In this document: one piece after another, positions 1-9,487 of the stretch
How the letters are laid out: every line of letters starts with the position of its first letter
Numbering within the stretch: position 1 is the first letter of the stretch
Origin: Chara braunii
Lineage: Eukaryota > Streptophyta > Charophyceae > Charales > Characeae
Assembly: GCA_003427395.1 (NCBI GenBank)
Contig: BFEA01000975.1
Span: forward strand, 72,724 to 109,985
DNA: 37,262 nucleotides
Direction of reading: 5' to 3'
Notes under the pieces: generated by a model
The model's input: the letters and a program-made list of their open reading frames with translations, nothing else
Told to the model about the DNA's origin: nothing
Databases searched by the model: none
Made by a program: the position numbers and the translations under genes

Positions 1-53
1 GATCATAGATATTACCGAAAAAAAGAGAGAAGAAATGCTGCCGACTAACCAAC

Positions 54-150
54 GGGCCTAGCTCAGTTGGTACACCCATGAACTGTTGAATTACAGACCT
101 CAGTTCGAATCAAGACAACCAGATGAACACAATAAAATAATTTCACCCTT
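54..150 (+). repeat. tRNA-derived SINE, 5' head (partial copy)
   Basis: The stretch starting GGGCCTAGCTCAGTTGG carries a Pol III A box (TAGCTCAGTTGG). About 45 bases on it has a B box-like AGTTCGAATC. The head is nearly identical to the SINE at 3606-3778 and to the reverse-strand SINE at 25463-25644. The first part of the body (AGATGAACACAATAAAATAATT) also aligns loosely with the other copies, then similarity stops. No A-rich tail or target duplication is visible, so this copy is truncated or decayed. It is not a functional tRNA gene because the acceptor ends do not pair. Confidence 0.7.
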
Positions 151-463
151 CCTTCTCTGCATTCGTTTTTTTGGCCACGAGCTCCTTTTGCAATGTTCGT
201 GATGTCGAGTTAGTGCGTCAGGAAGTCTGCTTGACAAGGGCTTTTTTTTTTTTTAAGTATTATTTCTTTGCATAATCATCTGCAATGTAACAGCACATTC
301 GTTCGTTTGTTCGTTTTTCAGCCAGTCTAGCGCAAAACAAGGTTCATTTGTTCACCTCACGCCTGGACTTCCACTGCTACATAGCCTGATCACACAGGTG
401 CAGCTTCCACATCGGTTCCCAGGAGCATGGTCCCACTAGCAAAGGGATAGGATAGAAAAGAGT
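151..463. other. Spacer without recognisable gene
   Basis: The stretch holds an oligo-T run near 241-254 and a short GTTCGTTTGTTCGTTT tandem near 301-316. I see no coding or RNA signal. The end of the stretch abuts the decayed gypsy fragment. Confidence 0.5.
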
Positions 464-2013
464 TTGTGTGCATATTTTTTCGGTGCCATAGTGACTTATC
501 TCGATGCTCGTACGGAATTGCAGCAAAAGATCAAGGCTGCAAACGCAGATGATCCCATCTACACCGACTTGATTAGGAAGTTGCAGTCTTTACCTCACGA
601 AGTCCCAGACTATCGAATGGCTGAGGGTTTGTTGTTCGAGAAGACAGACGTGCGCTATAGGCTTTGCATCTTGAACAATGAGGAAGTCCGCAGCCTAATC
701 CTAGGGGAATGCCACAATACTGAGGCCCATTTCGGTTGGAGGAAGATGTACGCTAATCTCCTCCGGTCCTACGCGTGGGTCAGAATGAAACACGACTGCA
801 TTGCTTGCATCCAAGGCTGCAAAACATGCCAACGGAACAACAGTTCCACGCAGCCTCCCCTGGGACTGCCGAAACCGCTGCCTATGCCATGAGGCCCTGG
901 AGACTCCGTGTCTATTGACTTCATCGACAGGTTAGGAGTAGGAATGGGAAAAGTCAGGTCATGGTTGTTGTTGATAGATTTAGTAAATTTGCTGTTTTTA
1001 TTCCGTTCCTGCAGCGGCGAAGACGGACTTAGTCATTAGGGAGTTCTTTAACCACTGGGTTAAAGACTACGAACATCCTTTGACTATAGTTAGCGATAGA
1101 GATACCCGGTTCACAGGCGAGCATTGGCAGCTGCTAATGAAAGTCTATGGGTCCCAATTGACTATGTCATCAGGCAGGCACCCAGAGACTAACGGATAGA
1201 CCGAGCAAATGAATAAGTTGCTACAACAAGTGTTGCGAATGTACGTTAGACCAGACGAGCTTGATTGGGACAAGCATCTTCCCAAAGTGGCATGTGCGTA
1301 CAACAACTCTCTGCACTTCGCTACATCGCGCACGCCAAACAAACTGCACAAAGGTTGGCAACCCAGGCGTCCGATCGACTGTCTAAATCTGGACCAAGGA
1401 CGGAGACTGCCACCTGGTAGTAGATAATTTGCGATACAGTAGGAAAAAGATCTCGAACGAGTAAAGGAGAACATTCGGAAGGCCCAGCACCATATGGTAG
1501 AGCAGGCTAACAAACACCGCAGACCGTCCCGGTTTGCTGTAGCCTGTCGGTGATCTGGTGTGGGTTAAGTCCAAAGAGTTCGCTCCGGAGGAGGGGATAT
1601 GGCAGAAGTTGCTGCCCGCGTATAGAGGACCATGGCAGATTCTCAATGTCATTGGTGATGCAGATGGTCCCTCCTATACAGTTGAGATTCCACCGCATCT
1701 GCATGCTTACCCGGTCTTCCATGCTTCTAAGTTACTTCCCTGTGTCACTAACGACCAGTTCCCCTCGCAACGGTCTATGATACCACCTGGCATGGATGGC
1801 AAATACGATGTAGACCGTATTGTTGCCGAAGACACATACCGAACAGGACACAAAGGGAGGCCACAGCGCCAGTATAAGGTGAGATTTGCTTATCAAGAAC
1901 CTGAAGAAGACCGTTGGTTTACCCGGGATGAGCCAATAGAAACTGCCCCTCACATAGTTTCCTATTATGAGAGGGCACACAGAGGAATTAACATTATAGA
2001 TCGGTTAAGTTAG
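464..2013 (+). pseudogene. Ty3/gypsy integrase and chromodomain fragment (decayed)
   Basis: This is a remnant of a gypsy-type pol gene in at least three frames. Positions 464-892 encode the integrase zinc-binding domain (H-X4-H in HNTEAH, then CKTC in the pair of cysteines). The region 900-1120 gives VSIDFID, then in another frame VVVDRFSKFAVFIPF and SDRDTRF, which are core integrase motifs. HPETNG-stop-TEQMN near 1180-1210 contains the last acidic residue, with Gln replaced by TAG. Positions 1209-1427 continue the core, and 1558-2013 encode the C-terminal domain (YPVFHASKLLP) followed by a chromodomain-like tail (YDVDRIVAED...QYKVRFAYQ). Gag, protease and RT are absent. After the stop at 2011-2013 there is a purine-rich stretch (GCGGGAGTGAAAGG, 2048-2061) that could be a polypurine tract, but I could not define an LTR. 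It resembles, but is not a copy of, the element at 11455-20561. Confidence 0.85.
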
Positions 2014-2389
2014 CAACTTTCTCGGAGGACCTTGAAATTAGGCCAGCGGGAGTGAAAGGTTTTTACGTTGCAGACACCCGAAGTCCCGGTTCCGGGGTCC
2101 CAAATTGTCCCAGTTCCAGTTGGGCCCATCCCAGATGGTCCCAGTTCCATCTGTCCCATAGGAGAGTCCCAGGTAGGGTCGTAGGGTCCTTAGGTCCTTA
2201 GGAGGCTGAAACGTTGTAAGTCGAGTCGGTACCATACAAGCAAGACCGGTAAAAGTCCAACAAGTACCCGACAAGAAAAGTCCAAGTCCAAAGTCCAATT
2301 TTGCAGCAGCGTCGCAGGAAAAGTCCGGAAGGTACCGGGCCACCAAAATTCATGCAGCAGACAGGCCGTGGGCGATCGGTACCGGTCAG
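2014..2389. repeat. Short-motif degenerate repeat tract
   Basis: There is no gene here. The stretch is built from repeated short words: GTCCCAG/GTTCC variants at 2080-2210 (for example GTCCCAGTTCC occurs twice) and AAAGTCCAA variants at 2255-2330. It looks like a decayed minisatellite, or a subterminal array of a DNA transposon next to the gypsy fragment. Boundaries are unclear. Confidence 0.45.
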
Positions 2390-2925
2390 AAGCAAACCAA
2401 GGCCAAGTCAAGCAGCTATCAATAGCTGCTACGTTGCAGCTCACATCATTTATTGTCCTTCGTGAGTTACTTGAAGCGCACTCAAACTTGAGAATCGAAA
2501 TTGAGCCAATCCACAAATTGCAGTTTAACAGTGCTACCGGACCAAAATAGCTGGCGGCACCAGCCAAAAAAGGAAAAAGTGGGCCGTCGGCGGCTCGGCA
2601 AAGCTTGGTGCACAGTGCAAATCTGTCACGGCAAAAAGAGGCTCGGTTGGTACGGGCGGGCAAAATCACCAGTACATCTGAGCCTCTTTTTGCCGAGAGG
2701 CGGATTCCCCCTGCGCGTCAAGCTATGCCGAAATGCCAGTGTAGCACTTTTCCTTTTCTTTTGGCTGGTGGTGCCGGCCATTTTGGCCCAGTAGCCCTGA
2801 GCCTTTGAACTTTGGAATGAGGCGATTCCAATTCTCAAGTTTGCCTCGGCCATGTACTGGTGGTTTAAGGGCAGGGGCAAGCGCCCTTCGCGTAATGGCT
2901 GACTGTGGCTTGGTTGACTGCATCC
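2390..2925. repeat. Long imperfect foldback (inverted repeat) element
   Basis: The two halves are imperfect reverse complements. The innermost arms are a perfect 16-bp inverted repeat (CGGCAAAAAGAGGCTC at 2629-2644 and its complement at 2680-2695) around a 35-base loop. Moving outward, 2530-2580 pairs with about 2740-2800 (GGCACCAGCCAAAA against TTTTGGCTGGTGGTGCC). The 10-mer CAAACTTGAG at 2483-2492 pairs exactly with 2834-2843. Weaker pairing (AACCAAG...AGTCA) continues to about 2390 and 2925. It has no coding capacity. It may be a MITE/foldback transposon or a hairpin locus. Ends and TSD were not resolved. Confidence 0.7.
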
Positions 2926-3593
2926 TCTCAATTTTGCAGGCATTTCCGACGTCAGCACTCACATCTGGGATGATCTTGGGCAATAGAGATAGTAAGAGTT
3001 TACTTTCACGAAATAAAATTACATTGTAGAATGAGCGCTACCGGCGCCCCATCAGTCCTTCCACTCCCTTTTGACCCATCAGTTCTTCCACTTCCTTTGG
3101 CTGGGATGCCTCCCTTGGGCAATAGCTTTGCATGAAATAACCCACACATCTTTCAGTTTGAGAAATCTGTGTTTTGTGTGAGCAGATTTGTGTGTTTGCT
3201 TGGGTTTGGACTGAGATGGCGTACATTTCTTTGAGAATGGCTTGTTCTGATGGATCTACGTCTATTCCTGTGCTTGAGTATCTGTTTTTGCTTTGATCTG
3301 GGCCTCGGAGAAGGAATTAACCGTATATGCTGAACATGGTGAAGGGTAGCTTGGTAAGTTTGCTACAGCAGACAGGTACATAGACTGTTGAAAGGGGAGG
3401 GGGGCGGAGGGGAGGGGAGTAAGGGAGGGTTTCAGGACTGGGATGCCTCCCAGAGGACCAATACCGTATTTAAGGTCCAAAGGGCGGGGGGAGGGGGGGT
3501 TCGTCTGCAATTTGAAAGCTGAGAGGGGTAGGATTGATACTTGGCCTAGCATGCAGACATACAGTCAAAAGTTGGACAGAGATGTATAGGTAA
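2926..3593. other. Spacer without recognisable gene
   Basis: I see no gene. The stretch contains G-rich tracts near 3396-3430 and 3481-3500 and repeated words such as TTTGTGTG near 3170-3200. Open frames across it are short and resemble nothing I know. Confidence 0.5.
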
Positions 3594-3605
3594 AATTGCA
3601 GGGAC

Positions 3606-3778
3606 AGAGCCTAGCTCAGTTGGCACACCCATGAACGGTTGAAATACAGACCTGAGTTCAAATCCTGCTGGCCTTAGTGAATGGAATAAATAAGTCGGAA
3701 TTACCTAGGGCCAGTCCAATCAATGAAGATATCCCAAGGCCGTCGCCCTTCTTAAAAAAAAAAAAAAAAAAAAAAAAG
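3606..3778 (+). mobile_element. tRNA-derived SINE, complete copy with TSD
   Basis: The element has a tRNA-like head (A box TAGCTCAGTTGG; B box GAGTTCAAATCC near 3653), a body of about 90 bases, and an A24 tail at 3754-3777. It is flanked by a target-site duplication: AATTGCAGGGAC at 3594-3605 and AACTGCAGGGAC at 3779-3790, which match at 11 of 12 positions including a perfect TGCAGGGAC. The body aligns throughout with the copy at 25463-25644 (for example GAAT.AAT, GAATTAC, GGCC.TCGC.CTT). Pol III transcription and LINE-mediated retroposition are the known mode for such elements. Its 3' end does not match the LINE 3' ends in this window. Confidence 0.9.
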
Positions 3779-3790
3779 AACTGCAGGGAC

Positions 3791-4023
3791 CTGGCAGGGA
3801 TTTTAGAGCAACTTGGAGAGGCCCTTTCTGCAGCAGACTTGGCAGTAGGAGTAATGATGGTACCCGAACACATGTATATTGGTTTAAGGTACGTTCCGAC
3901 CCAGTAGAGTGATTACAGCCTGTCATGATTTCCCCACCTTTCCAGCACACCAGTAGGCCTGGAGGCTATGCCGGTATGACCTAGAGCCATTGTAGAAGGG
4001 AGAACTTGGCTGCTGAACCTCTC
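3791..4023. other. Spacer next to LINE A 3' end
   Basis: I see no gene or repeat here. The last bases (GCTGCTGAACCTCTC) directly flank the poly-T that marks the LINE A tail, so one copy of the LINE A target duplication should lie here. I could not find its partner. Confidence 0.5.
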
Positions 4024-4756
4024 TTTTTTTTTTTTTTCAATACAGAACCTCTTGGTTCAGACTCCTACCATTCTGGGGAGCGACAGTCCTATTCGCCCGG
4101 CAAGTTAATATGGAATACAGGAGAGACTCACGCACGCTCCTCCCCATCATGGCTGGGATGCCCGAGTGGACGGCATTGATTACTTCCTGAGGAAGGATGC
4201 ACCACCCCTCACCCCTGCCTAAGTTAGCCTGAGCTAAATCTGTCTGGCTGTTGCCAATCCGTCTGACCCCAGTCTTGCTCCTCTCAGCTGTGATGCTGTC
4301 GGGTAGGTGTGTTATGATGCTAGAGCGGTCTGGAACGCGTATGAGCCTCTTGAAATCTCTAACACTCTAAACCCAACTTGCCTTGTTTCTGTCTAAACCT
4401 AAACCCTAAACCCTTAGTTGTAATGCTGTCGTGATTTACCAGTTCCTAGTCCTAAAAAGCGAAACATGTGTTGTTCTTAAGCCCTAAACCATGAACCCTC
4501 TTCCTTTCTCTATTTGGGCTGTGTACCCTTTTCTTTCCCTCAAAAGACTGCTTTTACTGCTACTTTCCTCTGGGCTACCCTTCTATCTGTTAACTTAAGT
4601 TTGGTTATTCTGGATCTGTGCTATTCGTGAGATTTATCTTGCTATTAGGATATGCCTATTACCGTCCGTTGTGGAATCTCGTATTGTCGTGTTCTTGGGG
4701 CTGGTCTGATTGGACTTTTCTTGTTATGGTGTATATATTAGACTGATATGAGAATA
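4024..4756 (-). other. LINE A 3' UTR and poly-A tail
   Basis: On the minus strand this reads as a 3' UTR ending in A14 (4024-4037). It aligns with the LINE B 3' UTR at two blocks. One is a region with ACAGAAACAAG...GTTAGAGATTTCA near 4330-4400. The other is a terminal block with the identical 14-mer GCTCCCCAGAATGG (minus strand, within 4068-4081). TTTAGGG-like plant telomere words occur at 4394-4416 (AACCCTAAACCC on the plus strand). No gene is present. Confidence 0.75.
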
Positions 4757-5406
4757 TGTTAGCTTTGTAGGGACTCGAGGATACTGTTTACCGGGCGGTC
4801 TTGCGACTGGTGTCGTGGTGGGCATTCTCCCCATAATCGGAATACTATGCTTGAGTTTTGGATGAGAGCGACTTTGCCTTTTGCTAGGAAGTTTTCTTCG
4901 AACTTGTATCGATGTTCTTTGTCTTTGTCTTTGTCTTCTTTCATCCGTTTGCGTACTTTGTGCCATAGGACCCAATATTCAGTTTCCACCTGTTGTTGGA
5001 AATCCCCACGCTTCTTGGGTGTGCATTTTTTGTTTTTTCTATTGTTTTGTGGCATCTTTTCCGCCATATTATCCATATTGTAGCTTTTCTAAGTATCAGG
5101 AAGAAGTTTGATTCTAGTGGGCTCCAAATTTCTGGGCTTTTGAATCCTAGAAGTAAGAGTATGTTGTTGTTTGTGACAGCTGTGCCTACTACTGTATTCC
5201 ATAACCTTGCTACCTTTAGCCACAGTGGTTTTATTTTAGGACACAGGAGGAAATAGTGGTATAAGTTTTCTATTTGACCATCACTACAGTTGGCACAGTT
5301 CTTTCAGAGAGCTTCTGTCCTCCTTTTTTCTTCTTACGTTTAGCAATTGGTTCAGTGGGACTGCTAGGTCAAGGATTAACCATTGTAGGCTTCTAAATTT
5401 GGGTGG
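4757..5406 (-). pseudogene. LINE A ORF2 C-terminal region with zf-RVT motif
   Basis: Minus-strand translation gives FRSLQWLILDLAVPLNQLL just inside 5406, which matches IRSMQWLITYVALLVNQWL in LINE B. A zinc motif CANC...HYFLLC follows (C-X2-C-X9-H-X4-C spacing, the zf-RVT pattern at the end of plant L1 ORF2 proteins). ATIWIIWRKRCHKTIEKTKN comes next and matches TLWAIWKERCGRTLDGTKN in LINE B. At least two frameshifts break the frame (before the zinc motif and near 5000). The region is separated from the rest of ORF2 by the insert at 5415-6017. Confidence 0.8.
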
Positions 5407-5414
5407 GTTTATAG

Positions 5415-6017
5415 CATGGCTACGCTGGACCAGGACCCGGACATTTCCGGACTTGGAACCGGACCCGTGCCCGGTAGTTTCCGGACGTCCGGAATTCCGG
5501 ACATTTTCGGATCTTCAAACATGGGGGGATCCGGACGGTCGGGATGTCTGGACAGGTCTGGAAATGTCCGGACCATTAAAAAAAAAAAAAAAAAAAAAAA
5601 ATCTGAAAAAGAAGTATGCTATGCAGAATAACAATGCAAACCACTTTTGCCTCAGAGTCATGTCAGAATTCTGAACCAAACTTGAGTTACAAGTCAAAAA
5701 CTATAAAAAAGCTCAAAAAAAGACTTTAAGAACTAATAAAAGGTAATGAATTATTAATAATTAAAAATTTGGGGTTGTCTAATAAATTATTATAGAGAAA
5801 GAGCATGTCCGGACCCCCCCAAAAAGCATAAGCGAGCCTGAAAAAAACCCAAAACAAATTTGGGGGCTTGGCTTCTCAACGGGGAAGGGTCCTGGACCCT
5901 TTTTTTTTTTTTCCTCTCGAATTTTGGCAGATCCGGACATTCCAGACCGGACGTCTGGAGTCGAGACTGAATCCAGACCGTCTGAACGACCGTCTTGACG
6001 TCCGGATCGTAGCCATG
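5415..6017. mobile_element. Non-autonomous hAT-like DNA transposon with TCCGGAC subterminal arrays
   Basis: The element starts CATGGCTACG and ends CGTAGCCATG, a perfect 10-bp terminal inverted repeat. It is flanked by an exact 8-bp duplication, GTTTATAG, at 5407-5414 and 6018-6025. An 8-bp TSD and a CA..G-type terminus are hallmarks of the hAT superfamily. Inside each end lies an array of TCCGGAC-like palindromic words (5440-5575 and 5930-6010). Subterminal motif arrays bind transposase in known hATs such as Ac. The middle is AT-rich, with an A-run at 5578-5601 and a T-run near 5901-5912, and has no coding capacity. Removing the element and one TSD copy restores the LINE A reading NKIASINPPKFRSLQW across the joint. 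The superfamily assignment is inferred from the ends only. Confidence 0.85.
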
Positions 6018-7250
6018 GTTTATAGACGCTATTTTGTTCCATGGTATCGGGTCTAGTGTTCCACATCAAGAGATCTTTTCCAACGTTCTGTTATTATTGG
6101 GTCCGGGTTTGCGGAGCGGCGTCTCAACCTATAACCTAGTATGGTTGTGTATTGTAGTAGGTTGAATTTGATGTTAATTCCTAAGGTTCCGTGCTTTAGA
6201 TTCCATGCCCATTCTGCTGGGTCCACTTCTAGGTTCTCTAATGGGGTTTGGGGCCAATAGATGGTTAAATCTTCATTTTCTATCACTGTTATCTCACTTA
6301 GGTTATCTTCCCGGACTGAAACTTGTGACGTCTGATTTTTGTGGATCTTACTGTGATCAGAACCTAGTTCCTCTATTTCGTGCGTAGTAGATATGTACCA
6401 GTTTTGTTTGTCTTCTTCTCTGCCCCAATATGCTAGGGCATGTTTTTGTTGGGGCTCATTCAATATGACTGCCCAATCCCCTGTGTTCCACTGTCTGTCT
6501 TTTTTTCGTATTGGGACCCACTCTTGGGGGATGGCTGCTACGACTTCATGTAGGTTCTGGTTTAGTCGATGGCAGCCCTTGAGCTGTTGTCTGAATTGGT
6601 TACCTTGTTTCCATTCTTTCGTATTGTCATCCCTGATGTGTTTGATCTGCCATATTCCATTTTTAGCCATAACCCCCATTTTGTGTCTTTTGAGGTGTGT
6701 GAATGGTCTTCCATGTTCTTTTGTTATCCATTGATTACAAAATAGAGGCTGTCTTAGTATCTCCTCCTTGTTGCATGGTTTCCTGACCTTAGTTTGGAAA
6801 ATCTCTCTCCAATCCCGAAGGATATCCTTTCAAAACCCCAACCTAGACTCATTTCTTGAGTGTATTCTGTTGTGGTTCCCCGCTTTTATTGACCATGATT
6901 TGCTCATTATCCAGAATGAACCTTCCATGTTGGCTAGGGTGTTATATATTGGTAATTGTTGTATCCCATCAAGGGCTAAGGCACTCCATGGCAGGGTAAG
7001 TCTAGTGATGAGCTTAAGAATCCATCTAGTCTGTAGGCTTTTATTTGGGTTGTAGTGTTCCCCCTTGACTGTTTTTTCTAGTGACATACTGCCAAGCGAC
7101 TTTGATTATGAAATGTTTTTTGGAAGCATCTCTTGTCCACTTGTAGGCTGTGGATTTCCTTCTTAAGTTCCTCAATGTCAAGTGGTTCTGGCGCCCAGAA
7201 GGCTGCCACATACCACATCATGGCGAAAATGGACGAGTCGAGTATTAGGG
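6018..7250 (-). pseudogene. LINE A ORF2, region between RT and zf-RVT
   Basis: Minus-strand frames here match the LINE B stretch that follows RT. GIWQIKHIRD...QLKGCHRLNQNLHEVV (near 6650-6540) parallels GDIWIDDKKSW...QLKGCHHRDENLQRII. VDPAEWAWNLKHGT (near 6230-6190) parallels FDPSEWAWSPERNR, and ANPDPIITERWKR parallels PDPTIKGRWSK. Upstream, SSIFAMMWYVAAFWAPEP (about 7240-7185) parallels SIFSMMWYIASIWTIPD. The region is a fixed extension of this LINE clade with no enzymatic motif that I recognise. It is broken by several frameshifts, so it is not functional. Confidence 0.8.
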
Positions 7251-8962
7251 TTCTTCCTTGTAAAGGGTGTGTATTGTACCCCAACTACTTAATTTATTTG
7301 TCATCTTGGCTAGGAGGCTAGGGGACATTTCTGTCCCTACTCCATGTATTGTCATCTGGATCCCTAGGGCTCTCAAAGGGTCTTTTGTGCCTGACCAAGT
7401 TATGCCATCTGGCGTGTTTTGAGGAAGGTCTATGCTTTCGTCTGTTAACCACCATCCTATCGTTTTCTGCCAATTGATTCGCATTTCAGAAGCCAGTTGG
7501 TATGCGCTCATTGTTCTAGTGAGGGCCTCGACGTGGAGTTGGATGCTCTTATGAGTACAATCAAGTCATCTGCGAACATGATCGTGGGTGGTATGTGGTG
7601 TGGTCTATTGGGGTCTTCTGACGGATTTGTGAGTCTTTGTATGGACAGGTCTTTCATGAGGAAAGAGGCTATCGCCTCCATGATAAACAGGAATATAGGA
7701 GTTGCTAGCGGGTCAACTTGCCTTAAGGACCTAGACATCTTGTAGAGACTAGATATGTGACCATTGACTTGAACTGCTCCATGTGCATCGTTGTACAAAA
7801 TTCTAACCCATTTTCTAAAGTTTGGACCCACTCCTATCTTTTCCATACATTGCTGGAGGACTTCCCAACTGACGTGATCGTAAGCTTTCTCAAAGTCAAA
7901 GAAGCGGACTGTTGCGTTCAATCGTTTATCTTTAATGTACCTTACTGATTCAACTAAACTCATTACATTATATAATATGAATCTGCTCGGAATCTTGTTT
8001 GATCTATGTGGAAGCAACTTTTGGTGATCTTCCTAATTCCGTTTGCTAGAAGTTTGACTCGGATCTTATATGCTACTGTTAGTAGTGTGATGGGCAGGTG
8101 GTTTTTGATGTCTGTGGGTTCTCCTTGCTTGTATAGTAGGGTGACTATTCCGGTACTGAGATATTTTCCTAAGCCATCCGAAGCCCATGTCATTCTCATA
8201 AACCTTCAATACTCCTCCCCTCAGAGTTCCTAGTACCTTTGCCAAAATTCTTTGGACAGTCATCTTGAACAGGCTTTTTTTATTTCATCGTTTGTAATGG
8301 GTGCATCTAGTTCTTCTGCTAGTGTCGCGGGAATTGTTCTGGCCAGGTGTTTGGAATTTTTTTCTCTTGCTCGTACCATTGGTCCTGGAGTTGGTTGTTC
8401 CGTTTTAGAGGTATAGAGGTTTTTGTAAAAGGATTTTGTTGTTGACAGCATCTTCTTTGGATCGGAAGTAAGACCCTCTTCTCCTCTAAGTTGGTGAATG
8501 GCAGAGTTCCTCCCTCTTGCTCTAATTTTTTGGAAGAAAAACTTCGTAATTCTTTCTCCCTTTTGCCATTCTCTGATTCTTGCTCTTAATATCATTCCCA
8601 TTGCTTTCCATGAATTCTTGTTGCCATGTTCTATTCTTGATTTAGCTAGCGAGTCCTCATATAGAATTTGGCCTTGGTTGTTGACGAGGTTCCTTTCAGG
8701 TTCCTTTCGGCTACTTGGAATGTTGCTTCTAGTTCGTGTATGCGCTGGTTCCTTTTGGCAACCAGTTTCATGGACGCTATGGATGCTGCTTTAGATAAAT
8801 TGGCTACTATGCCTGGGAAGTCCACTCCTTTTTTTGATTTTATGCATGCGATGGCTATTGCTTCTTTCATTTGTGGGGTGTTTAGAATGAAGTTATTTAT
8901 CTTGAAGAAGCTAGGACCTTTTCGTACTCCGGGGTCAAAGAGTATATTAATGAAAATTGGGC
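7245..8962 (-). pseudogene. LINE A ORF2, reverse transcriptase domain
   Basis: The minus strand encodes the RT of a non-LTR element in several frames. SPIFINILFDPGVRKG lies near 8960-8915, directly after the MITE insertion. A spacer with EWQKGERITKFFFQKI and SFYKNLYTSKTE follows (8601-8260), then IVTLLYKQGEPTDIKN (about 8150-8095). The catalytic core is at 8017-7508, with FFDFEKAYD (motif A), RQVDPLATPIF (motif B, with Val where family members have Gly) and MFADDLIVL (motif C, both Asp kept). The thumb-like SEMRINWQKTIGWWL follows at about 7490-7445. Frameshifts and the motif B change mean it is dead. Confidence 0.88.
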
Positions 8963-8964
8963 TA

Positions 8965-9485
8965 CAACAGAAAAATTCCCACGAGAAATGAAAGTTGAAA
9001 AAACATTCTATTAAAAAAAAATTCTTCCTATTTATAAATTATCATTCCAATGTTCGTCCAATTCTAAAATTTTCAGTTTTATTTGATAAGTTCTCGTCTA
9101 AATATGATATTTCCCTTCTAACTACATCTATTTGTTCAAGATGGAATGAAAGTCTGGACGAGTTTATGAATGTTTTAATTAAATTTTCATTCTACTACAA
9201 CAAATATCTTCTAATTTAGATTGGATCAACTTATTTATGAATGAAAATCCTAACTTAGAATTACAGTCCAATTAAAATATTTCATAAACTCATCCAGACT
9301 TTCATTCCATCTCTAGCTTGCAGTCCACATAAGAAGGGATACCCTGTTCTTGGAATGAAAGTTTGCAAGTAAGATGAAAAATTTTAAAATTAGAATGACA
9401 TTTTTTAAGATGGAATGAAAATTTGAAATTTAGATTGTAATTTTACTATAGAATGATTATTTAATTCTGAGAAATTTTTCCGTTG
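8965..9485. mobile_element. AT-rich foldback MITE with TA target duplication (Tc1/mariner-like)
   Basis: The 521-bp insert starts CAACAGAAAAATTCCC. Its other end read in reverse is CAACGGAAAAATTTCT, so the terminal inverted repeat matches at 13 of 16 positions. It is flanked by TA at 8963-8964 and 9486-9487. Removing the insert and one TA rejoins LINE A codons as D-H-S-P-I, the expected end of the endonuclease domain, which is strong evidence for the boundaries. Internally the halves fold back: 9140-9170 and 9281-9311 are inverted repeats matching at 30 of 31 positions, and weaker pairing extends outward. The word GGAATGAAAG recurs. It has no coding capacity. TA duplication suggests a Tc1/mariner (Stowaway-type) relation. 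Confidence 0.85.
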
Positions 9486-9487
9486 TA

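Noticed and set aside
54-120. A genuine tRNA gene
   Set aside because: The A and B boxes are good, but the ends do not form an acceptor stem, and the same head with a common body recurs at 3606 and 25463, so it is a SINE.
2014-2389. 3' LTR of the left gypsy fragment
   Set aside because: A purine-rich tract precedes it, but no TG...CA borders or second copy exist in the window.
5406-6025. Reading the hAT-like insert as a Mutator-type element with 9-bp TSD (GGTTTATAG)
   Set aside because: The extra G is shared with the last base of the right TIR. Counting the symmetrical CATGGCTACG ends gives an 8-bp TSD, which fits hAT better.
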